A stretch of 64,000 bases of DNA from Paenibacillus dendrobii (lineage in GTDB: Bacteria; Bacillota; Bacilli; Paenibacillales; Paenibacillaceae), in contig NZ_WUBI01000001.1 of the NCBI RefSeq assembly GCF_009807035.1, positions 310,001-374,000 on the forward strand, in the 5' to 3' direction. The notes beneath the pieces are model-generated. The model searched no databases and was not told the DNA's origin. It saw only the letters and a program-made list of their open reading frames with translations. Within the stretch, counting starts at the first letter, position 1, and every line of letters starts with the position of its first letter. The translations under genes were made by a program, and so were the position numbers. Below are positions 15,388 through 24,495 of the stretch, piece after piece.

Positions 15388-15416
15388 ATTATAACGAAGC
15401 GTTCTTTCTTTGTCGA
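15388..15416 (-). promoter_or_regulatory. mtnD: mtnD promoter
   Basis: On the minus strand TCGACA (15416-15411), 17 bases, TATAAT (15393-15388). Five of six -35 bases match the consensus. A palindrome lies seven bases upstream of the -35. Confidence 0.7.
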
Positions 15417-15423
15417 TGCCATC

Positions 15424-15443
15424 TACCTTATCATAATAAGGTA
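15424..15443. promoter_or_regulatory. Perfect 20-bp palindrome between mtnD and metH
   Basis: TACCTTAT and ATAAGGTA are exact inverted repeats around CATA. It lies just upstream of the mtnD -35 and 80 bases before the metH start. It is probably an operator for a dimeric regulator; I cannot assign it to a known box. Confidence 0.5.
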
Positions 15444-15522
15444 TGACTGCGTTTTCTAACACTTTTCTAATAGAGGGTATTCTGTTAAACTAAGATCTAA
15501 CGTTTTGCAGGGAGGATAACCA

Positions 15523-18500
15523 ATGAACAGACCTGGCTTGCAGGAAATAATGAAAGAACGAATATTAATACTTGATGGTGCGATGGGCACCATGATTCAG
15601 CAGGTCGACCTCGGTCCCCAAGATTTTGGCGGAGAAGACTTAGAGGGCTGCAATGAAATGCTCGTGCTGACACGCCCGGATGTCATTGAAGAAATTCATG
15701 AAAAATATCTGGAAGCGGGAGCCGATCTGATCGAAACCAATACCTTTGGTGCCACTTCCGTTGTATTGGCGGAATACGATATACCTGAGAAATCTAGAGA
15801 GATCAATCTGAAGTCAGCCGAAATCGCGCGCCGGGCAGCCGATAAGTTCAGCACACCGGATAAACCGAGATATGTCATCGGTGCGATGGGCCCGACAACG
15901 AAAACACTGTCCGTTACCGGAGGAGTTACATTCGAAGAACTAGTGATCAGCTATGAAGAGCAAGCCTTTGCTTTAATCGAGGGCCGCGTTGATGCTCTAC
16001 TTTTGGAAACAAGCCAGGATACTCTGAACGTAAAAGCGGGAAGCATTGGTATCCGTCGTGCTTTTGATAACAGCGGCGTCACGCTTCCGGTCATGATCTC
16101 AGGTACGATTGAACCTATGGGAACCACGCTTGCCGGTCAGAATATTGAAGCTTTTTATATTTCACTTGAGCATTTGAATCCGGTATCCGTTGGGTTGAAC
16201 TGTGCCACGGGTCCTGAGTTTATGCGGGATCACATCCGTTCGCTATCGGCCATGGCAAAAACGGCTGTCAGCTGTTATCCCAATGCCGGGCTTCCGGACG
16301 AAAATGGGAATTATCATGAATCCCCGGATTCCCTTGCACGTAAAATGGAGGATTTTGCGAAGCAGGGCTGGCTCAATATCGCCGGCGGATGCTGCGGTAC
16401 GACGCCGGATCATATTCGCGCCTTGTCTGATGTGATGAGCCAGTATGAGCCTCGCCCAATGGAAGGAACTCATTCGCCGGCAATTTCGGGTATTGATCCT
16501 GTTTATGTGGAATCGGAAAACCGGCCTTATATGGTGGGCGAACGCACGAATGTTCTGGGTTCACGTAAATTCAAACGTTTGATCGTGGAAGGCAAATATG
16601 AGGAAGCTTCGGAAATTGCCCGTGCTCAGGTTAAAAATGGGGCCCATGTGATTGACGTTTGCGTACAAGATCCTGACCGTGATGAAACAGAGGACATGGA
16701 AAAGTTTCTTGAACTGGTCGCGAAAAAGGTCAAAGTGCCACTGATGATTGATACCACCGATGCGGAGGTTATCGATCTATCATTGAAGTATTCGCAAGGG
16801 AAATCGATTATTAACTCCATTAATCTTGAAGACGGCGAAGAAAAATTCGAGCGGGTCACGCCGTTAATCCATAAATACGGAGCTGCGGTCGTCGTAGGCA
16901 CGATTGATGAGACCGGACAGGCTATTCACAGGGATGACAAGTTGAAGGTAGCTCAGCGTTCCTATGACCTTCTCGTGAACAAATATAAGCTTTCACCGGA
17001 GGATTTGATATTTGATACGCTGGTTTTTCCAGTGGGTACCGGCGATGAACAATATATCGGATCCGCGAAGGAAACGATTGAGGGGATTCGTCTCATCAAA
17101 GAAGCCATGCCTGAATGTCATACCATTCTTGGAATCAGTAATGTATCTTTTGGTTTGCCAGAGGCAGGACGTGAAGTGCTGAACTCGGTATTTTTGTATG
17201 AATGTACGAAAGCCGGTCTCGATTATGCGATCGTTAACACCGAAAAGCTAGAGCGCTATGCCTCCATTCCGGAAGAAGAACGCAAGCTTGCGGAAGCATT
17301 GATCTATGAAACGAATGATGAGACGCTTGCTGCTTTTGTCGCCGCATTCCGGAACAAAAAGGTGGAAAAGAAGGAGAAGCTTTCGAGCCTAAGTCTGGAG
17401 GAGCGCCTTGCAACTTACGTGGTTGAAGGTACCAAGGAAGGGCTGATTCCTGATCTGGACGCTGCACTGCAAAAATACGGGGCACTTGAAATCATCAATG
17501 GCCCATTAATGGCAGGGATGTCAGAAGTAGGCCGCCTGTTTAATAATAATGAGCTCATTGTCGCTGAAGTGCTTCAAAGCGCCGAGGTCATGAAGGCATC
17601 GGTTTCGTACTTGGAACAGTTCATGGAAAAGAACGAATCGTCTGTTAAAGGCAAGATGCTCCTGGCAACCGTTAAAGGGGATGTGCATGACATCGGGAAA
17701 AATCTGGTCGAGATCATCCTTTCCAATAATGGTTATCATATCGTCAATCTGGGTATAAAAGTAGCACCGGAAACAATTATTGATGCATACCGCAAAGAGA
17801 AAGCGGATATGATCGGTTTGTCCGGGCTTCTGGTGAAGTCCGCGCAGCAGATGGTCGTTACGGCTCAGGATCTCAAGAATGCCGGCGTGAACGTTCCGAT
17901 CATGGTTGGCGGTGCCGCACTGACCCGTAAATTCACCAAGAACCGGATTCGCCCGGAATATGAGGGTATGGTGGTCTATGCGAAGGATGCCATGGATGGT
18001 CTGGATATTGCCAATAAGTTGATGGATCCGGTTCAGCGGGAGATCATGCAATCGGAGATGCAGGCTGAGCTTGAGGCGCTTGCCGCCGAGGTGGAGAAGC
18101 CGCGAGTGATGCCGGAGCTGACAAGAGCGGCTAAGTCGAGCGTGTCGACGGATGTACCTGTGTTTAATCCACCTGATCTGGAACGGCATATTATCCGGAA
18201 CTATCCGATCGGGCACATCATTCCATATATGAACATGCAGATGCTGCTAGGTCATCATCTGGGTCTGCGCGGACAGGTAGAACAGCTTTTGGCTGAAGGC
18301 AATGAAAAGGCCATCGAACTTAAAGCAACGGTTGACAGTTTGCTGGATCAGGCAGCCACGGAAGGAATCATCCGGGCGCATGCGATGTACCGCTTCTTCC
18401 CGGCGCAATCCAGAGGCAATGATATCGTTATTTATGATCCTGAAGATACAACGAAAGTGCTGCACACCTTCAGTTTCCCGCGTCAAAATGTGCCTCCGTT

Positions 18501-18966
18501 CATGTGTCTTGCGGACTTCCTGAAATCAGCGGACAGTGGACAGATGGATTACGTTGGATTTTTGGTGGTGACGGCAGGCCATGGCATTTCCAAGTTGTCT
18601 TCCGAATGGAAAGACAAAGGCGACTATCTGCGTTCTCATGCTCTTCAATCGGTTGCCCTGGAAACGGCAGAAGCTCTCGCGGAGCGCGTTCATCATATGA
18701 TGCGGGATAGCTGGGGATTCCCTGACCCTGCGGATATGACCATGAAGCAGCGCCATGGAGCACGTTATCAAGGAATCCGCGTTTCATTCGGTTATCCTGC
18801 ATGTCCGGACCTGGAGGATCAAGAACCGCTGTTTAGGCTGATGAAGCCGGAAGACATCGGCGTTGAGCTCACGGAAGGATTTATGATGGAGCCAGAGGCT
18901 TCGGTATCGGCCATGGTGTTTGCACATCCGGAAGCCAGGTACTTTAATGTGGATAAGGTAAAATGA
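15523..18966 (+). CDS. metH: Cobalamin-dependent methionine synthase
   Basis: The 1147-residue enzyme transfers a methyl group from 5-methyltetrahydrofolate to homocysteine through cobalamin. The four expected modules are seen: homocysteine domain (1-310; zinc Cys227 in GLNCATG and Cys290/291 in GGCCGTT), pterin domain (about 335-610; VGERTNVLGSRKF), B12 cap and Rossmann domain (about 620-860; DVHDIGKN with axial His722), and the SAM-dependent reactivation domain (to 1147; MYRFFPAQS, then YPACPDLEDQ). GGAGG precedes the ATG. The 170-base region shared with mtnD is too short for a cobalamin or SAM riboswitch, and I see none. Confidence 0.96.
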   Translation: MNRPGLQEIMKERILILDGAMGTMIQQVDLGPQDFGGEDLEGCNEMLVLTRPDVIEEIHEKYLEAGADLIETNTFGATSVVLAEYDIPEKSREINLKSAEIARRAADKFSTPDKPRYVIGAMGPTTKTLSVTGGVTFEELVISYEEQAFALIEGRVDALLLETSQDTLNVKAGSIGIRRAFDNSGVTLPVMISGTIEPMGTTLAGQNIEAFYISLEHLNPVSVGLNCATGPEFMRDHIRSLSAMAKTAVSCYPNAGLPDENGNYHESPDSLARKMEDFAKQGWLNIAGGCCGTTPDHIRALSDVMSQYEPRPMEGTHSPAISGIDPVYVESENRPYMVGERTNVLGSRKFKRLIVEGKYEEASEIARAQVKNGAHVIDVCVQDPDRDETEDMEKFLELVAKKVKVPLMIDTTDAEVIDLSLKYSQGKSIINSINLEDGEEKFERVTPLIHKYGAAVVVGTIDETGQAIHRDDKLKVAQRSYDLLVNKYKLSPEDLIFDTLVFPVGTGDEQYIGSAKETIEGIRLIKEAMPECHTILGISNVSFGLPEAGREVLNSVFLYECTKAGLDYAIVNTEKLERYASIPEEERKLAEALIYETNDETLAAFVAAFRNKKVEKKEKLSSLSLEERLATYVVEGTKEGLIPDLDAALQKYGALEIINGPLMAGMSEVGRLFNNNELIVAEVLQSAEVMKASVSYLEQFMEKNESSVKGKMLLATVKGDVHDIGKNLVEIILSNNGYHIVNLGIKVAPETIIDAYRKEKADMIGLSGLLVKSAQQMVVTAQDLKNAGVNVPIMVGGAALTRKFTKNRIRPEYEGMVVYAKDAMDGLDIANKLMDPVQREIMQSEMQAELEALAAEVEKPRVMPELTRAAKSSVSTDVPVFNPPDLERHIIRNYPIGHIIPYMNMQMLLGHHLGLRGQVEQLLAEGNEKAIELKATVDSLLDQAATEGIIRAHAMYRFFPAQSRGNDIVIYDPEDTTKVLHTFSFPRQNVPPFMCLADFLKSADSGQMDYVGFLVVTAGHGISKLSSEWKDKGDYLRSHALQSVALETAEALAERVHHMMRDSWGFPDPADMTMKQRHGARYQGIRVSFGYPACPDLEDQEPLFRLMKPEDIGVELTEGFMMEPEASVSAMVFAHPEARYFNVDKVK

Positions 18967-19120
18967 TATCATCGTACACATGACGAAACGAGCAAAAAGC
19001 CTATGTTTTAGTAGGGTATTTGCCTGTGAATCTTATAAGTTATAAGGGAACGGAGCTGCTTGCTAATGAAGGAGCGGCCGTTTCTGCTTGCTGACATACA
19101 TAGAAAGAAGGTTGCTTGTT

Positions 19121-20050
19121 ATGGAACTTGAATTTTTGGGGACCAATGCGGGAGTGCCCTCATTGCAACGGAATGTGACGTCTATGGCCCTAAGGATGTT
19201 TGAGGAGCGGCGGACGTTTTGGTTATTCGATTGCGGGGAGGCAACGCAGCACCAGATACTGCGATCTTCGTTAAAGCTCAGCAAACTGGAAAAGGTGTTC
19301 ATAACGCATTTACACGGGGACCATATTTTTGGGCTTCCTGGTTTATTGTCCAGCCGTGCATATCAGGGAGGAACAACTAAGCTTACGGTATACGGACCTC
19401 CCGGGTTGAAGCAGTTTGTTGAGGTTAGCCTCACGCTGAGTCAGTCCAGAATCGAGTATGAGCTTGAGGTCATTGAACATACTGGAGGCACGGTTTTCGA
19501 GGATCAGGATTTCACTGTTGAATCGTTGCTGCTCGACCATAGGGTGGATAGTTACGGCTATCGCATTGTGGAGAAGGACAAAGCAGGAAGCCTAGACCTC
19601 AAACGCCTTGCCGAGTATGGGCTTAAACCTGGACCCGTGTACGGCAGGTTGAAGAGGGGAGAGACCATTGACCTTGAAAACGGACAGGTTTTGAAGCCTG
19701 AAGACGTCTTGGGATCTCCCAAAAAAGGCAGAATCGTTACGATACTGGGTGACACCCGGCCTTGCGATAATGCGGTTATACTTGCAAAAGATGCGGATTT
19801 ACTGGTACATGAAGCGACGTTCATGCATGATTTAAAAGAATCGGCTTACAATTATCATCACTGCACGTCGATCCAAGCGGCGGATGCTGCTGTGGAGGCA
19901 GGGGTTCAAGAACTGATACTGACCCATTTCAGCTCTCGCTATAAAGATATTGAACATCTGCAGCCACTGCTGGAGGAAGCTCAAACCGTTTTTCAGAATA
20001 CCAAGCTTGCTGAAGAGCTCGTTTTGTTTCCGGTCCAAAGACATGTGTAA
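19121..20050 (+). CDS. rnz: Ribonuclease Z
   Basis: This 309-residue metallo-beta-lactamase-fold nuclease removes 3' trailers from tRNA precursors. The zinc motif HLHGDHIFGLPGLL (about residues 63-68), the ELAC-type exosite region, GDTRPC and the C-terminal LTHFSSRY are present. ATG 19121 is chosen over the longer frame (19088) because AGAAGG lies upstream of it and the family N-terminus MELEFLGTNAGVPS starts there. It follows metH by 154 bases, which include an imperfect hairpin around 19050-19085. A terminator lies at 20081. Confidence 0.95.
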   Translation: MELEFLGTNAGVPSLQRNVTSMALRMFEERRTFWLFDCGEATQHQILRSSLKLSKLEKVFITHLHGDHIFGLPGLLSSRAYQGGTTKLTVYGPPGLKQFVEVSLTLSQSRIEYELEVIEHTGGTVFEDQDFTVESLLLDHRVDSYGYRIVEKDKAGSLDLKRLAEYGLKPGPVYGRLKRGETIDLENGQVLKPEDVLGSPKKGRIVTILGDTRPCDNAVILAKDADLLVHEATFMHDLKESAYNYHHCTSIQAADAAVEAGVQELILTHFSSRYKDIEHLQPLLEEAQTVFQNTKLAEELVLFPVQRHV

Positions 20051-20080
20051 TATCGGAAAAAGCTAACGAAGAAGACTGGG

Positions 20081-20106
20081 AAAAGCTCCTGAAGGAGCTT
20101 TTTTCT
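20081..20106 (+). terminator. Terminator after rnz
   Basis: AAAAGCTCCT pairs with AGGAGCTTTT and runs into six T. Confidence 0.85.
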
Positions 20107-20139
20107 ATATTGGATCCATGAGCGTTCAGAACTGGTTAT

Positions 20140-20448
20140 TTACAAGGAAAGCCTGGGGGGAATATGGATTGCGGGAATAATTATTTTCCGGGAAAGCGCA
20201 GGAAATGACATAAGGTACCAGCTTCGTTCCCTTTTGGAATACTGCCCAGGATATCTTTGACGAACTGCGTTGAAAAAATCAAAATCATCGCGATTTTGCG
20301 AAAGAGTTGCCACAAAGAGTTGCGGCTTTTCCTCATTTTTCTTAGAATAGAACATGCACATTCGTTGGAAATCAGAGACATTTCTATTTCCTTCAGGGAA
20401 ATACTGAGCATATAGCGGGTTGGTTTGAACCCCAAAAACCCGTGACAT
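20140..20448 (-). CDS. Possible small hypothetical protein
   Basis: This 102-residue frame has fairly normal codon choice and a mixed, globular-looking composition (ALSQNRDDFDFFNAVRQRYP, then RERSWYLMSFPALSRK). It has no good ribosome site before the ATG and no recognised family. It occupies an otherwise empty gap of about 450 bases between rnz and the HAD-IIA gene. A second frame at 20181-20435 overlaps it and looks worse. It may be spurious; comparative data would decide. Confidence 0.3.
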   Translation of the reverse strand: MSRVFGVQTNPLYAQYFPEGNRNVSDFQRMCMFYSKKNEEKPQLFVATLSQNRDDFDFFNAVRQRYPGQYSKRERSWYLMSFPALSRKIIIPAIHIPPRLSL

Positions 20449-20502
20449 ACTCTGGTATCAGCAATAGTTACCTGTCAGAGGTAATGGGAAAGAGGACAAG
20501 TG

Positions 20503-21318
20503 ATGACACTTCACAAAGAAAACAAAGGACTGTTGATCGACCTTGACGGAACTCTCTATCATGGAATAAATCGTATCCCGGGTGCGGATACGCTAATTCA
20601 TACGTTAAAGAAGCACCATATCCCTTATTTGTTCGTAACGAACAATTCATCGAGAACAGCCGAGGGAGTCGCATCGCATCTGAACGAGATGGGGATACCT
20701 GCCGCTCCGGAGGATGTCTGTACTTCCTCACTGGCTGCCGCGAAATACATTGCCGAAGAATCTCCGGGTGCTGCCGTGGCTATGCTAGGAGAAGAAGGAC
20801 TAAGGCAGGCACTGCTGGAAGCGGGGTTACATATCGTGGAAGAAAAGCCCCAGTATGTTGTACAGGGGATCGACCGCTCTTTTACATACGAAACGCTATC
20901 CAAGGCTGTTCGCTGGATTCGTGAAGGGGCTGTTTACGTTTTGACTAATCCCGACCTGCTGCTTCCATCGGACCATGGGTTGGTGCCGGGAGCAGGAGCC
21001 CTAAGCGCATCTATCCAGGCTGCATCTGGAATAGAACCGGTGGTTATCGGTAAGCCTGCCAGTCATCTGATAACCTTTGCGACAGATCGGTTAGGGATAT
21101 CTCCAGCCGATGCAATCGTTGTCGGCGATAATATGCGCACGGATATTGCTGCTGGTGCTGCTGCCGGCTGTAAGACCATTTTGGTATTGACCGGACTTAC
21201 GACCGTGGAGAATGTGTATGCGCAAATTCAGGCTGCGGGTATTGAGCCGGATCTGATATGCAAAGATTTATTCGAACTGATCGATCAAATATGTCCAGGA
21301 ACTCAAATGAATCAATAA
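20503..21318 (+). CDS. HAD-IIA (NagD/YutF-type) phosphatase
   Basis: The 271-residue protein has HAD motif I GLLIDLDGTLYHG, motif II FVTNNSSR, the Lys in VVIGKPASHL, and motif III VVGDNMRTDIAAGAAAG. A C2b cap lies in the middle (about 75-180). It belongs to the class IIA sugar-phosphate or nucleotide phosphatases such as B. subtilis YutF. ATG 20503 is preferred to GTG 20500, because AGAGG lies seven bases before it. A 6-bp hairpin (TTACCT...AGGTAA, 20468-20484) sits just before the ribosome site. It heads a seven-gene run of closely spaced genes to 25551. Confidence 0.9.
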   Translation: MTLHKENKGLLIDLDGTLYHGINRIPGADTLIHTLKKHHIPYLFVTNNSSRTAEGVASHLNEMGIPAAPEDVCTSSLAAAKYIAEESPGAAVAMLGEEGLRQALLEAGLHIVEEKPQYVVQGIDRSFTYETLSKAVRWIREGAVYVLTNPDLLLPSDHGLVPGAGALSASIQAASGIEPVVIGKPASHLITFATDRLGISPADAIVVGDNMRTDIAAGAAAGCKTILVLTGLTTVENVYAQIQAAGIEPDLICKDLFELIDQICPGTQMNQ

Positions 21319-21358
21319 ATTAGGCCATCATTGTTATTACGAAAGGATCGATGTACAA

Positions 21359-22174
21359 ATGCCGGAACTACCGGAAATGGAAAATTACCGAAGACTGCTT
21401 TCGGAGAATATCATCAATGAACCGATAACCCAGGTTGTGATCAATCGGGAGAAGTCGGTCAATGTACCTGCAGCACAGTTCATTCAAGAACTGACGGGAT
21501 TACGCGCCATTTTTGTGGAGAGAAGAGGCAAATTCATTATTTTCCACATGAACAATGGTCGCCGTCTATTGCTGCATCTTATGCTGGGCGGACTCCTGTA
21601 TTACGGAACCGATGAGAATCGCCCGAGCAGGAGTACGCAGGTAGAGATTACTTTTGGACAGCAAACCTTGTATTTTATCGGTCTTCGCCTTGGATATCTC
21701 CATCTGTTATCGGCCAAGGAAGTGGATGAGATTCTGAAACCGCTTGGACCGGAGCTGTTTGACCGGCGCATGAGTAAGGAACGCTTTATTGAGCTCCTGA
21801 AAGGACGCCGCGGTGCTCTGAAGAGTCTGTTAGTCAATCAGCATGTGATCGCGGGAATCGGGAACTGCTATGCAGATGAGATTGCATTTGAAGCCGGTAT
21901 CCTTCCAGCCGTCAAGATTCAGGATTTATCGGAAGAGTCTGTTGGCAAGATATACGATGCTGCCATCAAGGTTTTGCCTGAAGCTTTGGAGCATGGTGGT
22001 TACATGGAGGCTCCTTTTATGGAGGGGGACACCTTAACGGGTGGATATGATGATAAGTGTAAAGTTTATGATCGCGAAGGGGAGAGCTGCTATCGCTGCG
22101 GCGGCGTCGTGAACAGAGTGGAATTAACGGGGCGCAAGGCGTTCTTCTGCCCGTCCTGCCAGCATGAACAGTAA
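21359..22174 (+). CDS. Fpg/Nei-family DNA glycosylase
   Basis: The 271-residue protein starts MPELPEMENYRR, with the catalytic Pro and Glu next to Met. It has the conserved Lys in RRGKFIIF (about 59), the helix-two-turn-helix Asn in IAGIGNCYADEI, and a C-terminal zinc finger CYRCGG...GRKAFFCPSC. It removes oxidised bases and nicks the strand. The sequence differs enough from standard MutM (PELPEM rather than PELPEV, and a divergent C-terminal half) that it may be a second, Paenibacillus-type Fpg paralogue. It overlaps nfo by 11 bases, which couples glycosylase to AP endonuclease. Confidence 0.9.
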   Translation: MPELPEMENYRRLLSENIINEPITQVVINREKSVNVPAAQFIQELTGLRAIFVERRGKFIIFHMNNGRRLLLHLMLGGLLYYGTDENRPSRSTQVEITFGQQTLYFIGLRLGYLHLLSAKEVDEILKPLGPELFDRRMSKERFIELLKGRRGALKSLLVNQHVIAGIGNCYADEIAFEAGILPAVKIQDLSEESVGKIYDAAIKVLPEALEHGGYMEAPFMEGDTLTGGYDDKCKVYDREGESCYRCGGVVNRVELTGRKAFFCPSCQHEQ

Positions 22175-23015
22175 TCGTTTGATCGGCTGTCATGTCAGTA
22201 CCCGTGGTGGTTTTGGGAGAGCAGCCAGGCGGGCATGGGACATGGGAGCCAGAGCATTTCAATATTTTCCTAAGAATCCGCGCAGTCTGGCATGGAAAGA
22301 TCTTGATGCCTCCGCTGCGGCGGATTGCTTTCGTTTTTGCCGGGAAAAGGGAATGCCCAGTATTGCCCACACCCCCTATCCGGTAAATATCGCGGCCGGA
22401 GGGACCAAGGGGAATGAGCTCTATCAAGCGACGGTTGCATCGCTTAAAAATGATTTGATTATTGCCGAAGCTTGCGGTTCGGTAGGGATTGTCGTACATT
22501 TCGGGCATCTAAAAAGCAGTGACCCGTTACAAGGCTATAAAAATATAATACAATGTTTAAATGAGACGTTGGCAGGGTGGCAGGGCAGCGCAAAGATACT
22601 GCTTGAAAATCAGGCGGGACAACCAGGATCGATGGGAATCACGCTCGAAGAGTTGGTGAACGTCCGTAACTTGTCCGATGAGCCGCATAAAATTGCCTTC
22701 TGCCTGGATACATGCCACGCCTATGCCTCAGGAACCTGGATTCCGGGGAAAACCGATCAATGGATAGAACGCGGCCGTGATCTGGGATATTGGAATGATC
22801 TTGCCGCGGTGCATTTGAACGACTCTAAATATCCTTCAGGTTCAGGCAAAGACCGTCACGCCCGAATCGGAGAAGGCTGCATCGGAACAGAAGCTATCGT
22901 CGATTTAATCTCATATCCTGAATTTGCCCATAAGCCGCTGGTTTTGGAAACGGAGCCCGGCCATGATGGAACTCACCAGGAAGAGATCGAATATCTATAT
23001 CAAAGCTTGACCTAG
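22164..23015 (+). CDS. nfo: Endonuclease IV (AP endonuclease)
   Basis: This 283-residue TIM-barrel enzyme cleaves at abasic sites. The metal ligands are visible in order: His in SIAHTPYPVN, His in VVHFGH, Glu in LLENQAGQPG, Asp and His in LDTCHAYASG, His in AVHLNDSK, Asp and His in DRHARIGEG, and Glu in LETEPGHD. The ATG lies inside the end of the glycosylase gene, so translation is likely coupled. Together the two genes form a compact base-excision repair pair. Confidence 0.95.
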   Translation: MNSNRLIGCHVSTRGGFGRAARRAWDMGARAFQYFPKNPRSLAWKDLDASAAADCFRFCREKGMPSIAHTPYPVNIAAGGTKGNELYQATVASLKNDLIIAEACGSVGIVVHFGHLKSSDPLQGYKNIIQCLNETLAGWQGSAKILLENQAGQPGSMGITLEELVNVRNLSDEPHKIAFCLDTCHAYASGTWIPGKTDQWIERGRDLGYWNDLAAVHLNDSKYPSGSGKDRHARIGEGCIGTEAIVDLISYPEFAHKPLVLETEPGHDGTHQEEIEYLYQSLT

Positions 23016-23060
23016 AAAAACGGATCGTGCTGTGAAGGTCGCGAGGAAGGGGGAGCGTTT

Positions 23061-23396
23061 GTGATACATGTTTATCTGGATGATTGCCGGCGCTGTCCGC
23101 AAGGTTTCGCTCTGGCAAGAAATGTACAGGAATGTCTTCTAATGCTTCAAGAGTGCGAGGTTGATATTTTGTCGCTGGATTATGACCTTGGCCCAGGGGA
23201 ATCGACAGGCAAAACTGTCGTGCAAGGAATGATCGCGAAACAGTTGTATCCTAAAGAAATATACCTGCACACGTCGAGCATGTGGGGGAAAAAAGAGATG
23301 TATGAGCTCCTCTATCAGTCTGTGCCCGAGCATGTAAAACTGCATAACGGTCCCATGCCGGCAGAAGTGCTTGCGAGCATTGCCAAGGGGGAATAG
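23061..23396 (+). CDS. cREC (cyclic-phosphate processing receiver-like) protein
   Basis: The 111-residue single-domain protein begins IHVYLDDCRRCPQGFALARN, then ILSLDYDLGPGESTGKTVV. The L-D-D-x-R-x-x-P opening and the S-L-D-x-D-L-G signature are those of the cREC family, a receiver-like fold predicted to act on cyclic phosphates. It has no output domain. Start: GTG 23061 with GGGGGAGCG upstream. It lies 45 bases after nfo and 2 bases before a thioredoxin gene. The link to RNA or nucleotide-end processing is inferred from family descriptions. Confidence 0.8.
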   Translation: MIHVYLDDCRRCPQGFALARNVQECLLMLQECEVDILSLDYDLGPGESTGKTVVQGMIAKQLYPKEIYLHTSSMWGKKEMYELLYQSVPEHVKLHNGPMPAEVLASIAKGE

Positions 23397-23398
23397 AA

Positions 23399-23719
23399 AT
23401 GAGATCACTGGACGAAAAGCAGCTTCTGGAAGAGCTGTGGAGCAAGGGGAAGCCATTAGCCGTGTTTCTTCATACCCCTTTTTGCGGAACATGCAAGGTA
23501 GCTCGGAGAATGCTTGAGATTACGGAGCACATGCTGCCGGGAGAAATGATCGCAGAAGCAGATGTAAACATGCTGCCTAAGGTCGTGGAGCAGTATAAGG
23601 TCCGCAGCGTTCCCGCTCTGCTTCTTGCGAATGCCGAGCGCAGCGGTAAACCTGAAATCGTATATTCCATGGGATCTGTTGAAGACTTGTTAGCTCAAAT
23701 AAGGGGAGTGCTATCATGA
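23399..23719 (+). CDS. Thioredoxin-family protein
   Basis: The 106-residue protein has a thioredoxin fold with the active-site CGTC (TPFCGTCKVARRML, about residues 25-28) and the cis-Pro in RSVPALLL. There is no signal peptide, so it is cytosolic. It is shorter and more divergent than TrxA and looks like the YusE/YtpP thioredoxin-like group. Its stop codon overlaps the ATG of the following ABC ATPase gene (ATGA), so the two are probably coupled. Confidence 0.9.
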   Translation: MRSLDEKQLLEELWSKGKPLAVFLHTPFCGTCKVARRMLEITEHMLPGEMIAEADVNMLPKVVEQYKVRSVPALLLANAERSGKPEIVYSMGSVEDLLAQIRGVLS

Positions 23720-24489
23720 TTTCGATGCGGGATGTGTCTTTGCGGAGAGAAGAGAATCAGATTTTGGATCATGTATCCCTTGAAATCAAAAAGGGAGAAA
23801 ACTGGGTTATTTTAGGGCGAAATGGTTCAGGGAAAACGACGATTTTGGAGATGCTTACCGGATATCTTTTTCCGAGTGAAGGCAGGATTGAAGTGCTTGG
23901 GAACCTATACGGGGAATGCGATGTACGTGAAGTTCGCAAGGAGATCGGATATATCAGTCCCAATTTGCTGGAAAAGCTGAATCTGATCGATCCGGTGTGG
24001 GAGGTCGTTGCCACTGGTGCTTATGCATTCCTTCGTTTTTATCAGGAGATTCCGAGCGAAGTGAAAGAAAAGGCGCTGGGGCTACTGGCAGAAATGAATC
24101 TGGGCAAGCTCTCACACCATCCGCTGGGAACCTTGTCCCAAGGAGAACGAAAAAAGGTGATGCTGGCTCGAAGTTTGATGAGTGAGCCCAAGCTGCTGAT
24201 TATGGACGAGCCTTGCGCAGGCCTTGATTTATATGAGCGCGAGAAAATGCTAGCCGAGGTAGAGCGGCTTAGTGAACGGGATATAACCGTCGTGTATGTT
24301 ACGCATCATGTTGAAGAAATTATGCCGATGTTTACGCATGCGGCGCTCATCCGTGACGGCAAAATTGCGGGCTCCGGCCCTAAAGAAAAAGTATTGACCA
24401 ATGATATGATAAAACAAACCTACGATATTCCGGCCCGGATCGAATGGGACGGCGGCCGGCCTTGGATTAAAGTGGTTTCTGGAGGGTAA
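23716..24489 (+). CDS. Orphan ABC transporter ATP-binding protein (YlmA-like)
   Basis: This 257-residue ATPase has Walker A GRNGSGKTT (about 35-43), signature LSQGERKK (the Q replaces the usual GG), Walker B LLIMDEPCAGLD, and a switch His in VYVTHHVEE. It resembles YlmA/ModF-type ATPases that have no partner permease nearby. No membrane gene adjoins it. It may serve a permease elsewhere or work without one. It is the sixth gene of the 20503-25551 run. Confidence 0.9.
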   Translation: MISMRDVSLRREENQILDHVSLEIKKGENWVILGRNGSGKTTILEMLTGYLFPSEGRIEVLGNLYGECDVREVRKEIGYISPNLLEKLNLIDPVWEVVATGAYAFLRFYQEIPSEVKEKALGLLAEMNLGKLSHHPLGTLSQGERKKVMLARSLMSEPKLLIMDEPCAGLDLYEREKMLAEVERLSERDITVVYVTHHVEEIMPMFTHAALIRDGKIAGSGPKEKVLTNDMIKQTYDIPARIEWDGGRPWIKVVSGG

Positions 24490-24495
24490 TCCATT

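Noticed and set aside
15353..15522. SAM or cobalamin riboswitch upstream of metH
   Set aside because: The gap is only 170 bases, holds the mtnD promoter and a palindrome, and lacks the conserved riboswitch cores.
16540..16560. LexA-like box within metH (CGAAC...GTTC)
   Set aside because: The half-sites are eight bases apart instead of four, and the site lies inside a conserved coding region.
20181..20435. Alternative minus-strand frame between rnz and the HAD-IIA gene
   Set aside because: It overlaps a better-looking frame (20140-20448), has no ribosome site and has atypical composition.
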